From Macrothele yani (lineage: Eukaryota; Arthropoda; Arachnida; Araneae; Macrothelidae): a stretch of 64,000 bases of DNA. Made by a program: the position numbers and the translations under genes. Position 1 is the stretch's first letter. Each line of letters opens with the position of its first letter. The DNA lies in assembly GCA_039090855.1 (NCBI GenBank), contig CM077001.1, positions 119,538,922 through 119,602,921 of the forward strand, read 5' to 3'. Positions 33,119 to 44,534 of this stretch are shown here, in pieces. Under the pieces are notes generated by a model that saw nothing but the letters and a program-made list of their open reading frames with translations, did not search any database and was not told where the DNA came from.

Positions 33119-33229
33119 GCATACAGATATCTCAAATAACACTAAAGCCTGTTCCTCTGTAAATTAGAAAGGAATAAACACATCAAAATATTGCCTTTCC
33201 CTATTTAACGTATACTTCAGTTTAACTTT

Positions 33230-33835
33230 CGTTTTTTTTTTTTTTTTTTTTTTGGAGGTTTAACGACCACCGTGAGCAACTCAATGGGCTATGAGCAGTC
33301 ACCCGTCCCTAATTTAGGGTCACTGGTTCCAGGGAAGGAGAGAGCCAGTGCCGAAAGACAAACACAACATAAATGCCTCACCGGGATTCGAACCCGTACC
33401 ACGTTCGGACGAATGATCAGAGGTCATCGCTTAGACCACTGCGCCACGGCTTTCCTTTTTCGTTCCTGTTATTTTATTATATGTAATTTTTGGTTCATTC
33501 TCTTTAAGAAGTTTCTAATTATAACGCTGCACTTTCTCTAGCGTTAGAATTAGAAACTTCTTAAAGAGAATGAACCAAAAATTAAATATAATAAAATAAC
33601 AGGAACGAAAAATGAAAGCCGCCCCGGTGGCGTAGTGGTCTAAGCGATGGCCTCTGATCATTCGTCCGAACGTGGTACGGGTTCGAATCCCGGTGAGGCA
33701 TGGATGTTGTGTTTGTCTTTCGGCACTGGCTCTCTGCCTTCCCTGGAACCAGTGACCCTAAGTTAGGGACGGGTGACTGCTTATAGCCCATTGAGTTGCT
33801 CACGGTGGTCGTTAAAAATCCAATCAGACAATCAG
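33230..33835. repeat. 600-bp palindrome built on two inverted SINE-1 copies
   Basis: A minus-strand SINE-1 (33230-33449) and a plus-strand SINE-1 (33617-33832) share private variants such as GAACGTGGTACGGG. The unique sequence between them is also inverted: 33452-33521 matches the reverse complement of 33541-33612 (AGAAACTTCTTAAAGAGAAT). Only about 20 bp separates the arms. The left copy lacks about six bases at its head. It may be a real palindrome or a sequencing/assembly fold-back. Confidence 0.88.
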
Positions 33836-34088
33836 ACAGACAGAGGCACTTTCTCTCTCTCATTGAATTTTGTTTTGGCAACCTGTCGTTAGGTCAAACG
33901 TGAATGCTATATGGTAATCAGACGGAAAAGAGTGATGTGTACGATTGTATCAGAGCTCTCATTAGAAGTCGTCTAGAGCGTGAGATCGCTGCAATTGCTT
34001 TGTAGAGAGATTGTTAGCACAGCGTAGACTACTTTGATGCTATGCGATTAGCGTTTGACTTCATATAGTTTGATTAATTCTTTCACGT

Positions 34089-34470
34089 TGAGAATTTTTC
34101 CGTGACTCACTTATAAACGTGGAAAGAGCGATGACTTCTGTTTGATGTTCCTGGTCTACGTCAAATGTCTGTATTTATATTCGCCTTCTAATTATTTGTT
34201 CAGTTGCTACTTACCATCTTTGGTGAACCCCCAGCATTGTGCGGGGCTCCAAGAAGCAACCTGCCAAGTAGCTTGGTAGTTAGTGTATGTGAGTCTGGAG
34301 GAATTCGAGGCCGCTGTGATGCAGTGAAAACATATCCGGCGTGTAACTGGAAGACCCTGGGTTCAACTCCCGGTGGGTGCCAATGAGAATTTTTCCGTGA
34401 CTCACTTATAAACGCGGAAAGAGCGATGACTTCTGTTTGATGTTCCTGGTCCACGCCAAATATCATTATG
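34089..34470 (+). repeat. tRNA-like sequence followed by a duplicated 85-bp tail
   Basis: AGAATTTTTCCGTGACTCAC and the following 65-70 bp occur at 34089-34175 and again at 34384-34470 with few changes. Just before the second copy is a tRNA-like segment with B box GGGTTCAACTCCC (34350-34362) ending GGGTGCCA. This could be two head-to-tail SINE copies, the first truncated. No partner copy in the window. Confidence 0.6.
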
Positions 34471-35325
34471 ATAACTGACATTAATCCTTTCTGATGGATT
34501 ACATGCCAAAAAAGCTACAGCAATGGTAACGAACCTTAAAAAGAAAAGAGAAGATGTTTGAGTCAATTGTTTCTATCAAGTGGCAGAATGTCCTTGTAAG
34601 AGGGACAAGTCGCTCTGCATCATCTCTTTGTTCAGGGAACAGAGAATAAAGGACAAGTGATAGGCTTATGGTCAGCACTGCTGAGATGAGAGAGAGAAAG
34701 TAAATTGTCTCGCCTTACGTTTCAAAAATCCTGCGGCTATGTGAACATTTTTATTTAGATAGGGCATAAATTTTGGGCACTGTTTGTTTCAGGTACATCA
34801 GCCACTTTAAGGGTTAAATACCGAAGGTATACGTAAAATTAGTCTTCTGATGAGAAGCGTCGGATAAAGATGTAAAACCCTAAAGATAAAGCTCCTAATA
34901 TCGGATTTCAGATATGTGATCCTGCAGGTAGAAATGTTTTTCGCTTGATTTGCAATCAGTAGAACTTTGATAAATTGTGAAAACTTAAAAATGATTTTTT
35001 GTGGTTTTTTTAATAGTAACGACTTCCAGGGCGAAGCTTTAGCATTTTGAATTTCTTTAACTGCAGAACATATCACAAATGTCTTTCGATGTTATTCTAA
35101 TTACAAAGACTTCTATGAGAGTGTAATTCACTTATCGCTCTTCAGTTTTAAAAGCAGATAACAAGCTAATTTTTCATCAAATAATTTAATTATGTCTTCG
35201 GCGTTTTTGGAATGCCTTTTCTTTTTTGTACTCATAGGTGGGTAAAAAGAAAAATGCAGTTCACATCATATTTACATAAAAATCGAATATAATTCTCCCC
35301 TTTTTTTTGTCCTGAAAATTATTCG

Positions 35326-35549
35326 TTTTTTTTTTTTTGATTGGAGGTTTAACGACCACCGTGAGCAACTCAATGGGCTATAAGCAGTCGCCCGTCTCTA
35401 ATTTAGGGTCACTGGTTCCAGGGAAGGGAGAGAGCCAGTGCCGTAAGACAAACACAACATCCATGCCTGACCGGGATTCGAAACCCGGACCCCTTTGGGA
35501 CGAATGATCAGAGGCCAACGCCTTAGACCACTGCGCCACCGGAGCGGCA
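35326..35549 (-). mobile_element. SINE-1 copy
   Basis: Full-length minus-strand copy with a T-run at 35326-35338 and the tRNA-like head ending near 35549. No clear target duplication. The flanks 34471-35325 and 35550-36020 show only AT-rich sequence without a recognisable gene. Confidence 0.88.
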
Positions 35550-36025
35550 CCTGAAGATTTGCGAAGGAGTTTTTAATGGCTATCAATTTTATCAAACTAC
35601 CAAGCGTAGTAATAAATTATCGCCAAGAATTTTAGATGGAAGCAATATCAGCTCAGTGAAATAAAAATGTTCCTAAAATGTATTTTGCTTGAATAAAAAT
35701 GGCATCCTAGTTTTAATGTGTAGAAATCCTGTGCTGTAATAAAACAAAAGTCCGCAATTCCTGATGAGCTTGTATTTTAATGAAAATACATACTCATTTT
35801 TTCGAATTAGGATCTCCGACATTTCCTAGAAAGTTTCTTCTCCAAGCATTCCTTCAGTTTAAATACTTCAGCTATGCTACGTTGCATTCGAATCTACTCG
35901 CTTACCTTTTTCCCAACCGAATTTCTTCTCTAGTACTGAATCTAATTAATTTTTTGGGTTGTGTAAGCATTTAATCAGATATTTTCATTAAGGGTGTGTC
36001 ATAAGTTCGTATAGTTTTGGGGTAC

Positions 36026-36968
36026 AATGTTAACCACATATGGTTATTCAGCAAAATACAGTCAGTCCAGTACCACATGTTGACCACATATAGCTGTTCA
36101 GTGAAATGCAATCAGTCCAGTACCACCTGTTGACCACATATGGCTATTCAGCAAAATACAGTCAGTCCAGTACCACATGTTGACCACATATAGCTATTCA
36201 GTGAAATACAATCAGTCCAGTACCACATGTTGACCACATATGTCTGTTCAGCAAAATACAGTCAGTCCAGTACCACATGTTGACCACATATGGCTACTTA
36301 GTGAAATACAGTCAGTCCAGTACCACATGTTGATCACATATGGCTATTTAGTGAAATACAATCAGTCCAGTACCACATGTAGACCACATATGGCTATTCA
36401 GCAAAATACAGTCAGTCCAGTACCACATGTTGACCACATATGGCTACTTAGTGAAATACAGTCAGTCCAGTACCACATGTTAACCACATATGGCTACTTA
36501 GTGAAATACAATCAGTCCAGTACCACATGTTGACGACATATGGCTATTCAGTGAAGTACAATCAGTCCAGTACCACATGTTGACCACATATGGCTATTCA
36601 GCAAAATGCAGTCAGTCCAGTACCACATGTTGACCACATATAGCTATTTAGTGAAATACAATCAGTCCAGTACCACATGTAGACCACATATGGCTATTCA
36701 GCAAAATACAGTCAGTCCAGTACCACATGTTGACCACATATGTCTACTTAGTGAAATACAATCAGTCCAGTACCACATGTTGACTACATATGGCTATTCA
36801 GTGAAGTACAATCAGTCCAGTACCACATGTTGACCACATATGGCTATTCAGCAAAATACAGTCAGTACAGTACCACATGTTGACCACATATGGCTATTCA
36901 GCAAAATACAGTCAGTCCAGTACCACATGTTGACCACATATGGCTATTTGGCAAAATACAATCCATCA
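36026..36968 (+). repeat. 60-bp minisatellite next to a mariner 3' end
   Basis: About 15.7 units of CCACATGTTGACCACATATG plus GCTATTCAGCAAAATACAGT and CAGTCCAGTA, almost perfectly periodic at 60 bp. Two variants (TATTCAGCAAAATACA and TACTTAGTGAAATACA) alternate, hinting at a longer higher-order unit. Period 60 keeps frames open but I see no gene. The right edge joins the C-terminus of a minus-strand mariner transposase. Confidence 0.92.
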
Positions 36969-36969
36969 G

Positions 36970-37590
36970 AGACTATGGTCTTTCGCCAACGTTCAGCCAA
37001 AGATGCAATGCCGTTGCGATACCAGGCGACTGGCTTGGATGAAAACTACTCAGTGATGCCATCTTTCACAGCACAGCCTCTAAGGAATGGAAAGTCTGCA
37101 AGCCAAGAAGTGAGCCATGGAACGAAACAGGTGAAAATCCGAAGGGGCAAGATCCGGGCTGGGTGTGTTAAGATTTCGACGCCATCCGAATCCTGAATTT
37201 TCTGGCGGACAATCCGTGACCCCTGATATCGGGCGTTCTCGAATTGCAGGAGGACCTTTTTCGGTTCACTATTGCGTGAGAGTGCTTGCGTAGAACGTCG
37301 TATACTGTTGCAGTTGGTCGGCACACAGGTTCCCATCGACGGCGCGACCATGTGGCACAAGCTCCCAGTGTACAGGACCCTCGAAATTCGACCATACACA
37401 CAACATTGTCTTCACTTCGAAACGCCCTCCTCGAACTACTGCATGAGCCTCATGCCCTGGCCGCAGCCATTTGTTTCGGGTATCAGGATAACGTAGGAAG
37501 ACCCATTTCTCATCATTCGTTACGATTATCCGCCTAAACCGGACGTCACGGGGTTTTTGCAGACATTCTTGACACAAAGTGACGTTCTTG
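36970..37590 (-). pseudogene. mariner transposase, catalytic part
   Basis: Minus strand: RRIIVTNDEKWVFLRYPD near 37530 (the TGDE-type first Asp motif, here NDEK), then RGGRFEVKTMLCVWSNFEGP, WELVPHGRAVDGNL, and across a frameshift QFENARYQGSRIVRQKIQD near 37215 (second Asp position reads Glu). GVEILTHPARILPL follows, with the third Asp motif damaged. It ends SDGLYFAK and stop near 36955. The N-terminal half is missing at 37590, where a Tc1 begins on the other strand. Confidence 0.85.
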
Positions 37591-37597
37591 ACACAGA

Positions 37598-38213
37598 GTG
37601 ATTGATCAATGGGAACGGGTCTTATGGGCTGATAAATTCAGATTCACGGTCCATCAGTCTGACGGCCGTGTGTGGGTAAAACGGCAGCCGGGGGAACGCT
37701 ATTTACCGCAGTATACTGTTCCTACGGTCAAGTTTAAAACTGGCAGTGTACTCGTGTGGGGGTGTTTTTCGTGGTATGGCCCCGGCCCATTGGTTCCTAC
37801 TAACTATGGCAATACTATGGAACCGAGCCTTGTTGGTACCGGCAGGACAATGCACCGAACAATAAAGCAAGGACTGTTGCTGCGTGGTTTGACGATAATT
37901 CCGTGTCGTGTGTGGACTGGCCAGCAAAGAGCCCTGATCTTAATCCCACAGAGCACTTATGGGATGAATTAGAGCGCCGCATAAGAAGTTTGGAACCAAG
38001 GCCTACTACTAAGCAACAGTTAGCGGCAGCATTGTGTACTGAATGGAAGCGCATACCTATCGCTGTGTTCCAAAACCTTGTCAAAAGCCTGTCTCGAAGG
38101 GTCAGTGCATGCATTAAGGCCAAAGGTGGACTGACACCGTACTTATGTATGTCAATAAATTATATGTGGTGTTTCTCTTCTAGGTGTCTGGTGACTTTTG
38201 TCAGTATAGTGTA
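37598..38213 (+). pseudogene. Tc1-like transposase, 5'-truncated
   Basis: Starts inside the gene at IDQWERVLWADKFRFTVHQ (first Asp context), then [18 protein letters not shown], a deletion near 37800, and then PNNKARTV and VDWPAKSPDLNPTEHLWDEL. It ends VSACIKAKGGLTPY. The right TIR (CACTATACTGACAAAAGTCA in reverse complement) ends at 38211-38213. Same family as the full element at 54382-55640. Confidence 0.87.
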
Positions 38214-38339
38214 AATATCGCTTTGAATTCGTGCTTAAGGGGAGGGTCCATACCCGAGGAACCTCCCGTTGGCTATGACTATGAACCCTCTTTGGCGTCA
38301 AAATTGATTTAGGATGTTGTTTCAGTAGTTCACCATGGT

Positions 38340-39080
38340 TCAACCACTCTCGAGATCACGTACGGCTTCCTATAGCACCCACTTTTCATCCCAGGTTACA
38401 ATGCGAACGAGTAAGGGCTCCTTTTCGCTGTGAAGCAGAAGGTTACTGCGCATCTCATACCGTTGTTGTTTCTGATGTTCCATCAGTTTGTGTGGTACCC
38501 ACGTGTCGAGCTTTCTGGCCTCACCAATTTGGTGGAGATGTTCGGAAATGGTTGGCGCCGACATGTTGTACTATTTGGCGAGTTCTCTGATTGCGACGCG
38601 GGAATTTGCCTCCACATTTGTCTTCATAGCGTCGTTGTCAATGACCGAATGTCGTCCTCTGTCCTCCTCATCTAGTAGGCTCGTGTCACCGGAACGGAAG
38701 TTTTCAAACGACCGACGAACAGTACGTTCAGATGTTGCCTCCTCGCTCCCATGCCTCGACCACATTACGAAGAGTACTCCTCGCCCACCGACGAACAGTA
38801 CATTCAGATGCTGCCTCCTCGCCCCCATGCCTCGACCACATTACGAACAGTACTCCTCGCCCACCGACGAACAGTACGTTCAGATGTTGCCTCCTCGCCC
38901 CCATTCCTCGACCACATTACGAACAGTACTCCTCCTCCACCGACGAACAGTACGTTCAGATGTTGCCTCCTCGCCCCCATGCCTCGGCCACATTACGAAC
39001 AGTACTCCTCGCCCACCGACGAACAGTGCGTTCAGATGTTGCCTCCTCGCCCCATGCCTCAATCACATTACGGGAGGTTT
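38340..39080 (-). pseudogene. mariner transposase with repeated N-terminal segment
   Basis: Minus strand: EEATSERTVRRSFENFRSGD near 38740-38680, DEEDRGRHSVIDNDAMKTNV, SRVAIRELAK, then MSAPTISEHLHQIGEARKLD and WVPHKLMEHQKQQRYEM. It continues LLVRIVTWDEKWVL near 38370 (first Asp motif) and then degrades. The ATSERTVRRW segment is present about five times (see the array). The catalytic half beyond the first Asp is mostly gone. Confidence 0.85.
38700..39060 (-). repeat. 76-bp tandem array from a mariner DNA-binding segment
   Basis: CGTTCAGATGTTGCCTCCTC or a variant recurs at 75-77 bp spacing near 38727, 38804, 38879, 38955 and 39031. On the minus strand each unit encodes EEATSERTVRRW and flanking residues. 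The period is not a multiple of three, so the frame changes each unit. Long open frames on the plus strand through this region are artefacts of the repeat. Confidence 0.88.
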
Positions 39081-39379
39081 ATTCCGCATTACGACCCAGT
39101 TTGTACTCTTGAAGCAGAGCCACTCGCAAATCACTCCTTCCTAACATGCTGCACAGACCACGCTCCCCCGAGTAGCTACGACTTCAGCTCAACCGATTAT
39201 GCCATGTACGTGGCGTGTGAATCGTCCTTCAATTCGTACGAATGGCGGTGCAAGCGGTTGGTCCGCAAGCATTGTGGGCGAGTTGAATTTGGCACCTCAG
39301 AAAATCTGCCATTATTTTTTTCGAACGACGTGATAGGTAAATAAATGTGGGCAAAAACTGCTTGTGCGCCAGCTTAAAT

Positions 39380-40800
39380 ACGACCACTGAAAATGGGTGC
39401 ACTTGCGACTTTCATTGCTTTTCGAACTCCCGTGTTGTCATGTTTTTCGTTTATATTGCTGCGGTTCTGTCGTGATTTTTTTTATGTCTGGTAGAATTTT
39501 GGGTCTTCTATTGTGTAGACTTGGCCTTAGTTTCGTGGTGATGCCCATAAACCTACGATTCATCACCAGTTATGATCGTTTTTGAAAATGGTGGTCGTAA
39601 ATCACTGGCAGCTAAATCACCGCCTGTTTTTGCTCAGACGAGAACAGATTTGGCACAAATTCGGCTGAGACTGGTTTCATACCCAAATCTCTGTAAGAAT
39701 TGAGTGAACTGTACCAAAACTAATGTTGAAGTCTTCTAGTCCGCAGTCAACGAAGGCTGAAAATGGGCAAATATAAGAAATAAATATGAATGTTTTGAAA
39801 CTTGACACACTTGTTTATAAGCATCTAGCGAAGATTATATTAAAAGTCATGACGAATCAGAGGTGAGCTCCAGTCGCCATCTTGAAAAATAGGTACGCCT
39901 TTTTGGTTTTTCCGTGAATATCTCAAAAACGGTTGGTCCTAGTTCAAAAGTACTATTTACAAAATTGAAGCTTACAAAATTTCCTACAAAATAGATTTGA
40001 TTCACTTTTTTTGTATCTCTAATAGTTTCTGAGTTAATCGGGTGTCAATGTAGTAGTAGTTCAGCTGATCGCTACGTTATCACTACGGTTTTTCATACAA
40101 ATAAGCTAGTGATAACGTAGCGATCAGCAAAACAGTACAACATTGAAACCTGATTATTTCAGAAACTTATTAGAGATGCAAAAAAAGTGAAGAGAACCTT
40201 TCTTGTAGGACATTTTGTAATGAATACTTTTGGGCTACGAATAACCATTTTTGAGATATTCACGAAAATCCGAAAAAACGTACTTATTTTTCAAGATGGT
40301 GGCTAGAGCTCACCTCTGATTCGTCAGGACTTTTGATATAATCTCCATGAGATACCTATAAAAAAAGTGTGCTAAGTTTCAAAACTTTCATATTTATTTC
40401 ATCTGAAAACCCTATTTTGACCGGACTATTCAGGTAACTCACGAATAGTGATTTCTGGATTTTCCCGCTCAGCTATGCGCACAAGTTCGACACTGTTTTC
40501 ACTTTTTTCCGGTTGAGGGCTTCCCAGACTGTTCATCACTCTCAGCACTTTCACGACCATTTCTGAAACGTTAATACCACTCATAAACATGTGCACGCCT
40601 CATATGATTCTCCCCATAGATTTTCTGTAACTTTAATTTCATGTTTTTGCAAATTTCGCCAAGGCTTTGACAAAATCTAGGCAATCTCATTAATGCAATT
40701 TTTTCTGACATTACAAATGCAACGAGCAGTTTCGCACACGTAAGAGCAAAGCGATTACTGCCAAAAAACGGACTGGCAGGAGAGACGTGGCTCAGGGTCA
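39380..40800 (-). pseudogene. mariner transposase split by a foldback element
   Basis: The N-terminal part, 40800 to about 40440 on the minus strand, reads ALAKFAKT, then KLQKIYGENHMRRAHVYEWY, NGRESAESDEQSGKPSTG and similar helix-turn-helix blocks. After the foldback (39776-40404) the frame resumes with SFGTVHSIL near 39700, VYGHHHETKAKSTQ near 39550 (just past the first Asp), and fragments to about 39380. Many stops; old copy. Confidence 0.65.
39776..40404. mobile_element. foldback element with arms of about 310 bp
   Basis: 39776-40082 is the reverse complement of about 40105-40404 with scattered changes; shared blocks include CGAATCAGAGGTGAGCT, CAAGATGG and GATCGCTACGTTATCACTA. The loop is about 20 bp. 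No coding capacity. It interrupts a mariner pseudogene, which supports a mobile insertion. Confidence 0.83.
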
Positions 40801-41089
40801 TGCGCAGTAGGTTCCAAAGTTAACCTGTTACCAAACCGCTTCCTGCTGTGTCGCGTGATTCCGAGCTTATGCAACCAGTCTCGAAACCATTTGATCTCAC
40901 CGCGTAAATGGCGAAGAACAGAGGATAAAAGTATAAAACGGACCGGATCGGTCCGTAAACGAGAAATTCTGAGCTGGGCCGTGCTTTCGCAATTAAAGCC
41001 TGTGCAGACCTTTGACTCAAGTCCTTTTTTTAGGTGACACATAGGACTGAGAACCCTTACCGTCCCCATCAATTAGGGGTACTATAAAA

Positions 41090-41260
41090 TTTAGTCCGAA
41101 AGGGGTCCGGGCTCGAATCCTGTGAGGCATGGATGTTGTCTTTGTCTTACGGCACTGGCTTTCTCCCTTCCCTGGAACTAGTGGCCCTAAATTAGGGACG
41201 GGTGATTGCTTATAGCCCATTGAGTTGCTCATGGTGGTCGTTAAACTTTCAATAAAAAAT
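41090..41260 (+). mobile_element. SINE-1 copy, 5'-truncated
   Basis: Starts in the head just before the B box (TCCGGGCTCGAATCC) and runs to GGTCGTTAAAC plus a short A-rich tail. Upstream 40820-41089 is unassigned. Confidence 0.85.
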
Positions 41261-41521
41261 CTAGTTAATTATACCGCACACAGCTCATAGCAGCACATGC
41301 AATTATGCTATTCAAATCTACCATAAAGCTATCCCATGAGGTATAAGCCCCAAATGGCTACATATATATCTTCAGCATCTACTGTATGTTACTAAGCAGA
41401 CCCGCCTTATACATTATCTTAATAAATATACATAAACTTACTTTTCCCCCAAAAAAATTCCACATACGCAAGTAAATGTGCTAAATGCCTCCAGACTGAA
41501 CTGCACTATATTCTAGCTGCT

Positions 41522-43190
41522 TCGTTTCTTAATGCACAAACCACAGGTAATGTTTCATTGGTTTTACTCTCCTGTCCTTTTACTGGTTCGGGGAAGGGAG
41601 CTGCTTCGTTTCTTAATGCACAGGCCACAGGTAATGTTTCATTGGTTTTACTCTCCTATCCTTATATTGGTTCGGGGAAGGGAGCTGCTTCGTTTCTTAA
41701 TGCACAAGCCACAGGTAATGTTTCATTGGTTTTACTCTCCTATCCTCTTACTGGTTCGGGGAAGGGAGCTGCTTCGTTTCTTAATGCACAAGCCACAGGT
41801 AATGTTTCATTGGTTTTACTCTGCTATCCTTTTACTGGTTCGGGGAAGGGAGCTGCTTCGTTTCTTAATGCGCAAGCCACAGGTAATGTTTCATTGCTTT
41901 TACTCTCCTATCCTTTTATTGGTTCGGGGAAGGGAGCTGCTTCGTTTCTTAATGCACAAGCCACAGGTAATGTTTCATTGGTTTTACTCTCCTATCCTTA
42001 TATTGGTTCGGGGAAGGGAGCTGCTTCGTTTCTTAATGCACAAGCCACAGGTAATGTTTCATTGGTTTTACTCTCCTATCCTTTTACTGGTTCGGGGAAG
42101 GGAGCTTCTTTGTTTCTTAATGCACAAGCCACAGGTAATGTTTCATTGGTTTTACTCTCCTATCCTTATATTGGTTCGGGGAAGGGAGCTGCTTCGTTTC
42201 TTAATGCACAAGCCACAGGTAATGTTTCATTGGTTTTACTCTCCTATCCTCTTACTGGTTCGGAGAAGGGAGCTTCTTTGCTTCTTAATGCACAAGCCAC
42301 AGGTAATGTTTCATTGGTTTTACTCTCCTATCCTCTTACTGGTTCGAGGAAGGGAGCTGCTTCGTTTCTTAATGCACAAACCGCAGGTAACGTTTCATTG
42401 CTTTTACTCTCCTATCCTTTTATTGGTTTGGGGAAGGGAGCTGCTTCGTTTCTTAATGCACAAGCCACAGGTAATGTTTCATTGGTTTTACTCTCCTATC
42501 CTTTTACTGGTTCGGGGAAGGGAGCTGCTTCTGTTTCTTAATGCACAAGCCACAGGTAATGTTTCATTGGTTTTACTCTCCTATCCTTATATTGGTTCGG
42601 GGAAGGGAGCTGCTTCGTTTCTTAATGCACAAGCCACAGGTAATGTTTCATTGGTTTTACTCTCCTATCCTTTTACTGGTTCGGGGAAGGGAGCTGCTTC
42701 GTTTCTTAATGCACAAGCCACAGGTAATGTTTCATTGGTTTTACTCTCCTATCCTTATATTGGTTCGGGGAAGGGAGCTGCTTCGTTTCTTAATGCGCAA
42801 GCCACAGGTAATGTTTCATTGCTTTTACTCTCCTATCCTTTTATTGGTTCGGGGAAGGGAGCTGCTTCTGTTTCTTAATGCACAAGCCACAGGTAATGTT
42901 TCATTGGTTTTACTCTCCTATCCTTTTACTGGTTCGAGGAAGGGAGCTGCTTTGCTTCTTAATGCACAAGCCACAGGTAATGTTTCATTGGTTTTACTCT
43001 CCTATCCTTTTACTGGTTCGAAGAAGGGAGCTGCTTCGTTTCTTAATGCACAAGCCACAGGTAATGTTTCATTGCTTTTACTCTCCTATCCTTTTATTGG
43101 TTCGGGGAAGGGAGCTGCTTCGTTTCTTAATGCACAAACCACAGGAAATGTTTCATTGCTTTTACTCTCCTATCCTTTTACTCTCTATAA
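41522..43190 (+). repeat. 84-bp minisatellite, about 20 units
   Basis: The motif CTTAATGCACAAGCCACAGG repeats every 84 bp (41616, 41700 and so on). Within each unit follow TAATGTTTCATTGGTTTTAC, TCTCCTATCC and GGTTCGGGGAAGGGAGCTGC. 84 bp is 28 codons, so two overlapping frames of up to 448 codons stay open (MHKPQVMFHWFYSP and NAQATGNVSLVLLSYP). Single-base insertions near 42531 and 42870 switch the frame without any sign of selection. I read this as a satellite, not a gene. Confidence 0.92.
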
Positions 43191-43194
43191 TGTT

Positions 43195-43615
43195 CCATTG
43201 CTTTTTACTCTCCTGTCCTCAAATGATGGAGGCCTACGTCATCACATAATTTCCCATCTGAAAGGGTTTCTCCATAAGCTTGTTTTCAGGTGTCTAAACC
43301 TTTAGAGATGCTTCGATTTTCCATTTTTCAAAACCGTTAGTAGCTATGGAAGTTGTCTGTGGTTTCTGTAATGTTTGTAGCAATATAGCGCTCTCTGAAC
43401 ACTGCTAATTAATTCTTAATAACTTCCCTTTTAAGCGAATCAGGAGTCGCTCAAATAACTTTAGAAAACGTTACTTACTAGTCGTCTTTATTCTGACTCT
43501 AAGCACTTCAACAAGGTGAGATCAACCGAACGTGAGTTAATATCAACAATAACACTTGACTAAGAAAAACAACAACACTGACATTAAAGTAGAACACGCA
43601 GCAATCAAATATTTT
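43195..43615. other. no recognisable gene
   Basis: Unique-looking AT-rich sequence between the 84-bp array and the next SINE-1. Nothing supportable. Confidence 0.45.
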
Positions 43616-43616
43616 T

Positions 43617-43839
43617 TTATTTTTTTTTTTGATTGGAGGTTTAACGACCACCGTGAGCAACTCAATGGGCTATAAGCAGTCGCCCGTCCCTAATTTAGGG
43701 TCACTGGTTCCAGGGAAGGGAGAGAGCCAGTTCCGTACGACAAACACAACATCCATGCCGGACCGTGATTCGAACCCGGACCCCTTACGGACGAATGATC
43801 AGAGGCCAACGCCTTAGACCACTGCGCCACCGGGGCGGC
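43617..43839 (-). mobile_element. SINE-1 copy
   Basis: Full-length minus-strand copy with a T-rich run at 43611-43631 and head ending GGGGCGGC near 43839. CAAATA flanks both sides, a possible short target duplication. Confidence 0.9.
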
Positions 43840-43844
43840 CAAAT

Positions 43845-44534
43845 AACTTCAATTTAACAAATTCGTATCCACAATTATTATTACAACTTTCACCATTTCC
43901 ACACACACTACTGCTGCTCAAACATTATATAACGTTAGTTCTCATCTCAGACATCCACGCGTCATTTGTTCTGACCTCCGGATGTTGCCAACCATACTCT
44001 AGCGAAAGAGAAGATATCACGTTGAGTTTGAGAAATGCTGAGAGAGACCGAACTTAAATTTACACAGAGAAAAAAGCTAAAAAGAAAAGTTAAATTAGAG
44101 TATACGTCACATTTCATGAAACAAAATCAATTACGACAGTGCAGAAAAGATTTCGAACGAAGTAAGGCCAGACTCCATCTGAACGAAACGCCATTACCAC
44201 TTAGTACAAGAGGACTAACACGGGATGCGTGGCACTCGGGGAAAGGAACAATAACACTGCCGTGTCTCAGATCAGGTAATGGAAACTGTGGGGTATATGT
44301 TTATCGAGGTGGCACATTTGCATAACCATTACGGTGTCCAGACTTAACTCCACTTGATTGCTGTCTATGGGGTTACATGAAAGAAGATGGCTTGTCTCGC
44401 TACTTGCCACCACCGGAGAGCCGTTATGTGCACTGATCATTAATGGACATGTGCATCGGCTGATTTGGGACGCAATCTTTTACTTGTGGGATATCTATGG
44501 AGTAACGAAAGAATGAAATATTGAACAGCTGTAA
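43845..44534 (+). other. unassigned sequence with a possible transposase scrap
   Basis: A 96-codon frame at 44035-44325 is basic and unrecognised. Just downstream (44335-44400) LTPLDCCLWGYMKEDG can be read with one base adjustment. It resembles the LTPLDFFLWG motif common in some mariner-like DDE remnants. Too little for a family call. Confidence 0.3.

Noticed and set aside
34846..34866. Hammerhead-ribozyme-like CTGATGAG
   Set aside because: The matching GAAA and cleavage-site stems were not found at the right spacing. No ribozyme core was recognised near the Penelope-like elements either.
36026..36968. CRISPR array, because of regular spacing
   Set aside because: Units are contiguous 60-bp repeats without unique spacers, in an animal-type genome.
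38488..39344. 218- and 197-codon plus-strand frames
   Set aside because: Antisense of a mariner transposase and its 76-bp array; the real protein similarity is on the minus strand.
41532..43305. Frames of 448, 327 and 254 codons as a repeat-protein gene
   Set aside because: They exist only because the 84-bp unit is a multiple of three; frame-switching insertions are tolerated and no signal peptide, splice site or flanking exon is seen.
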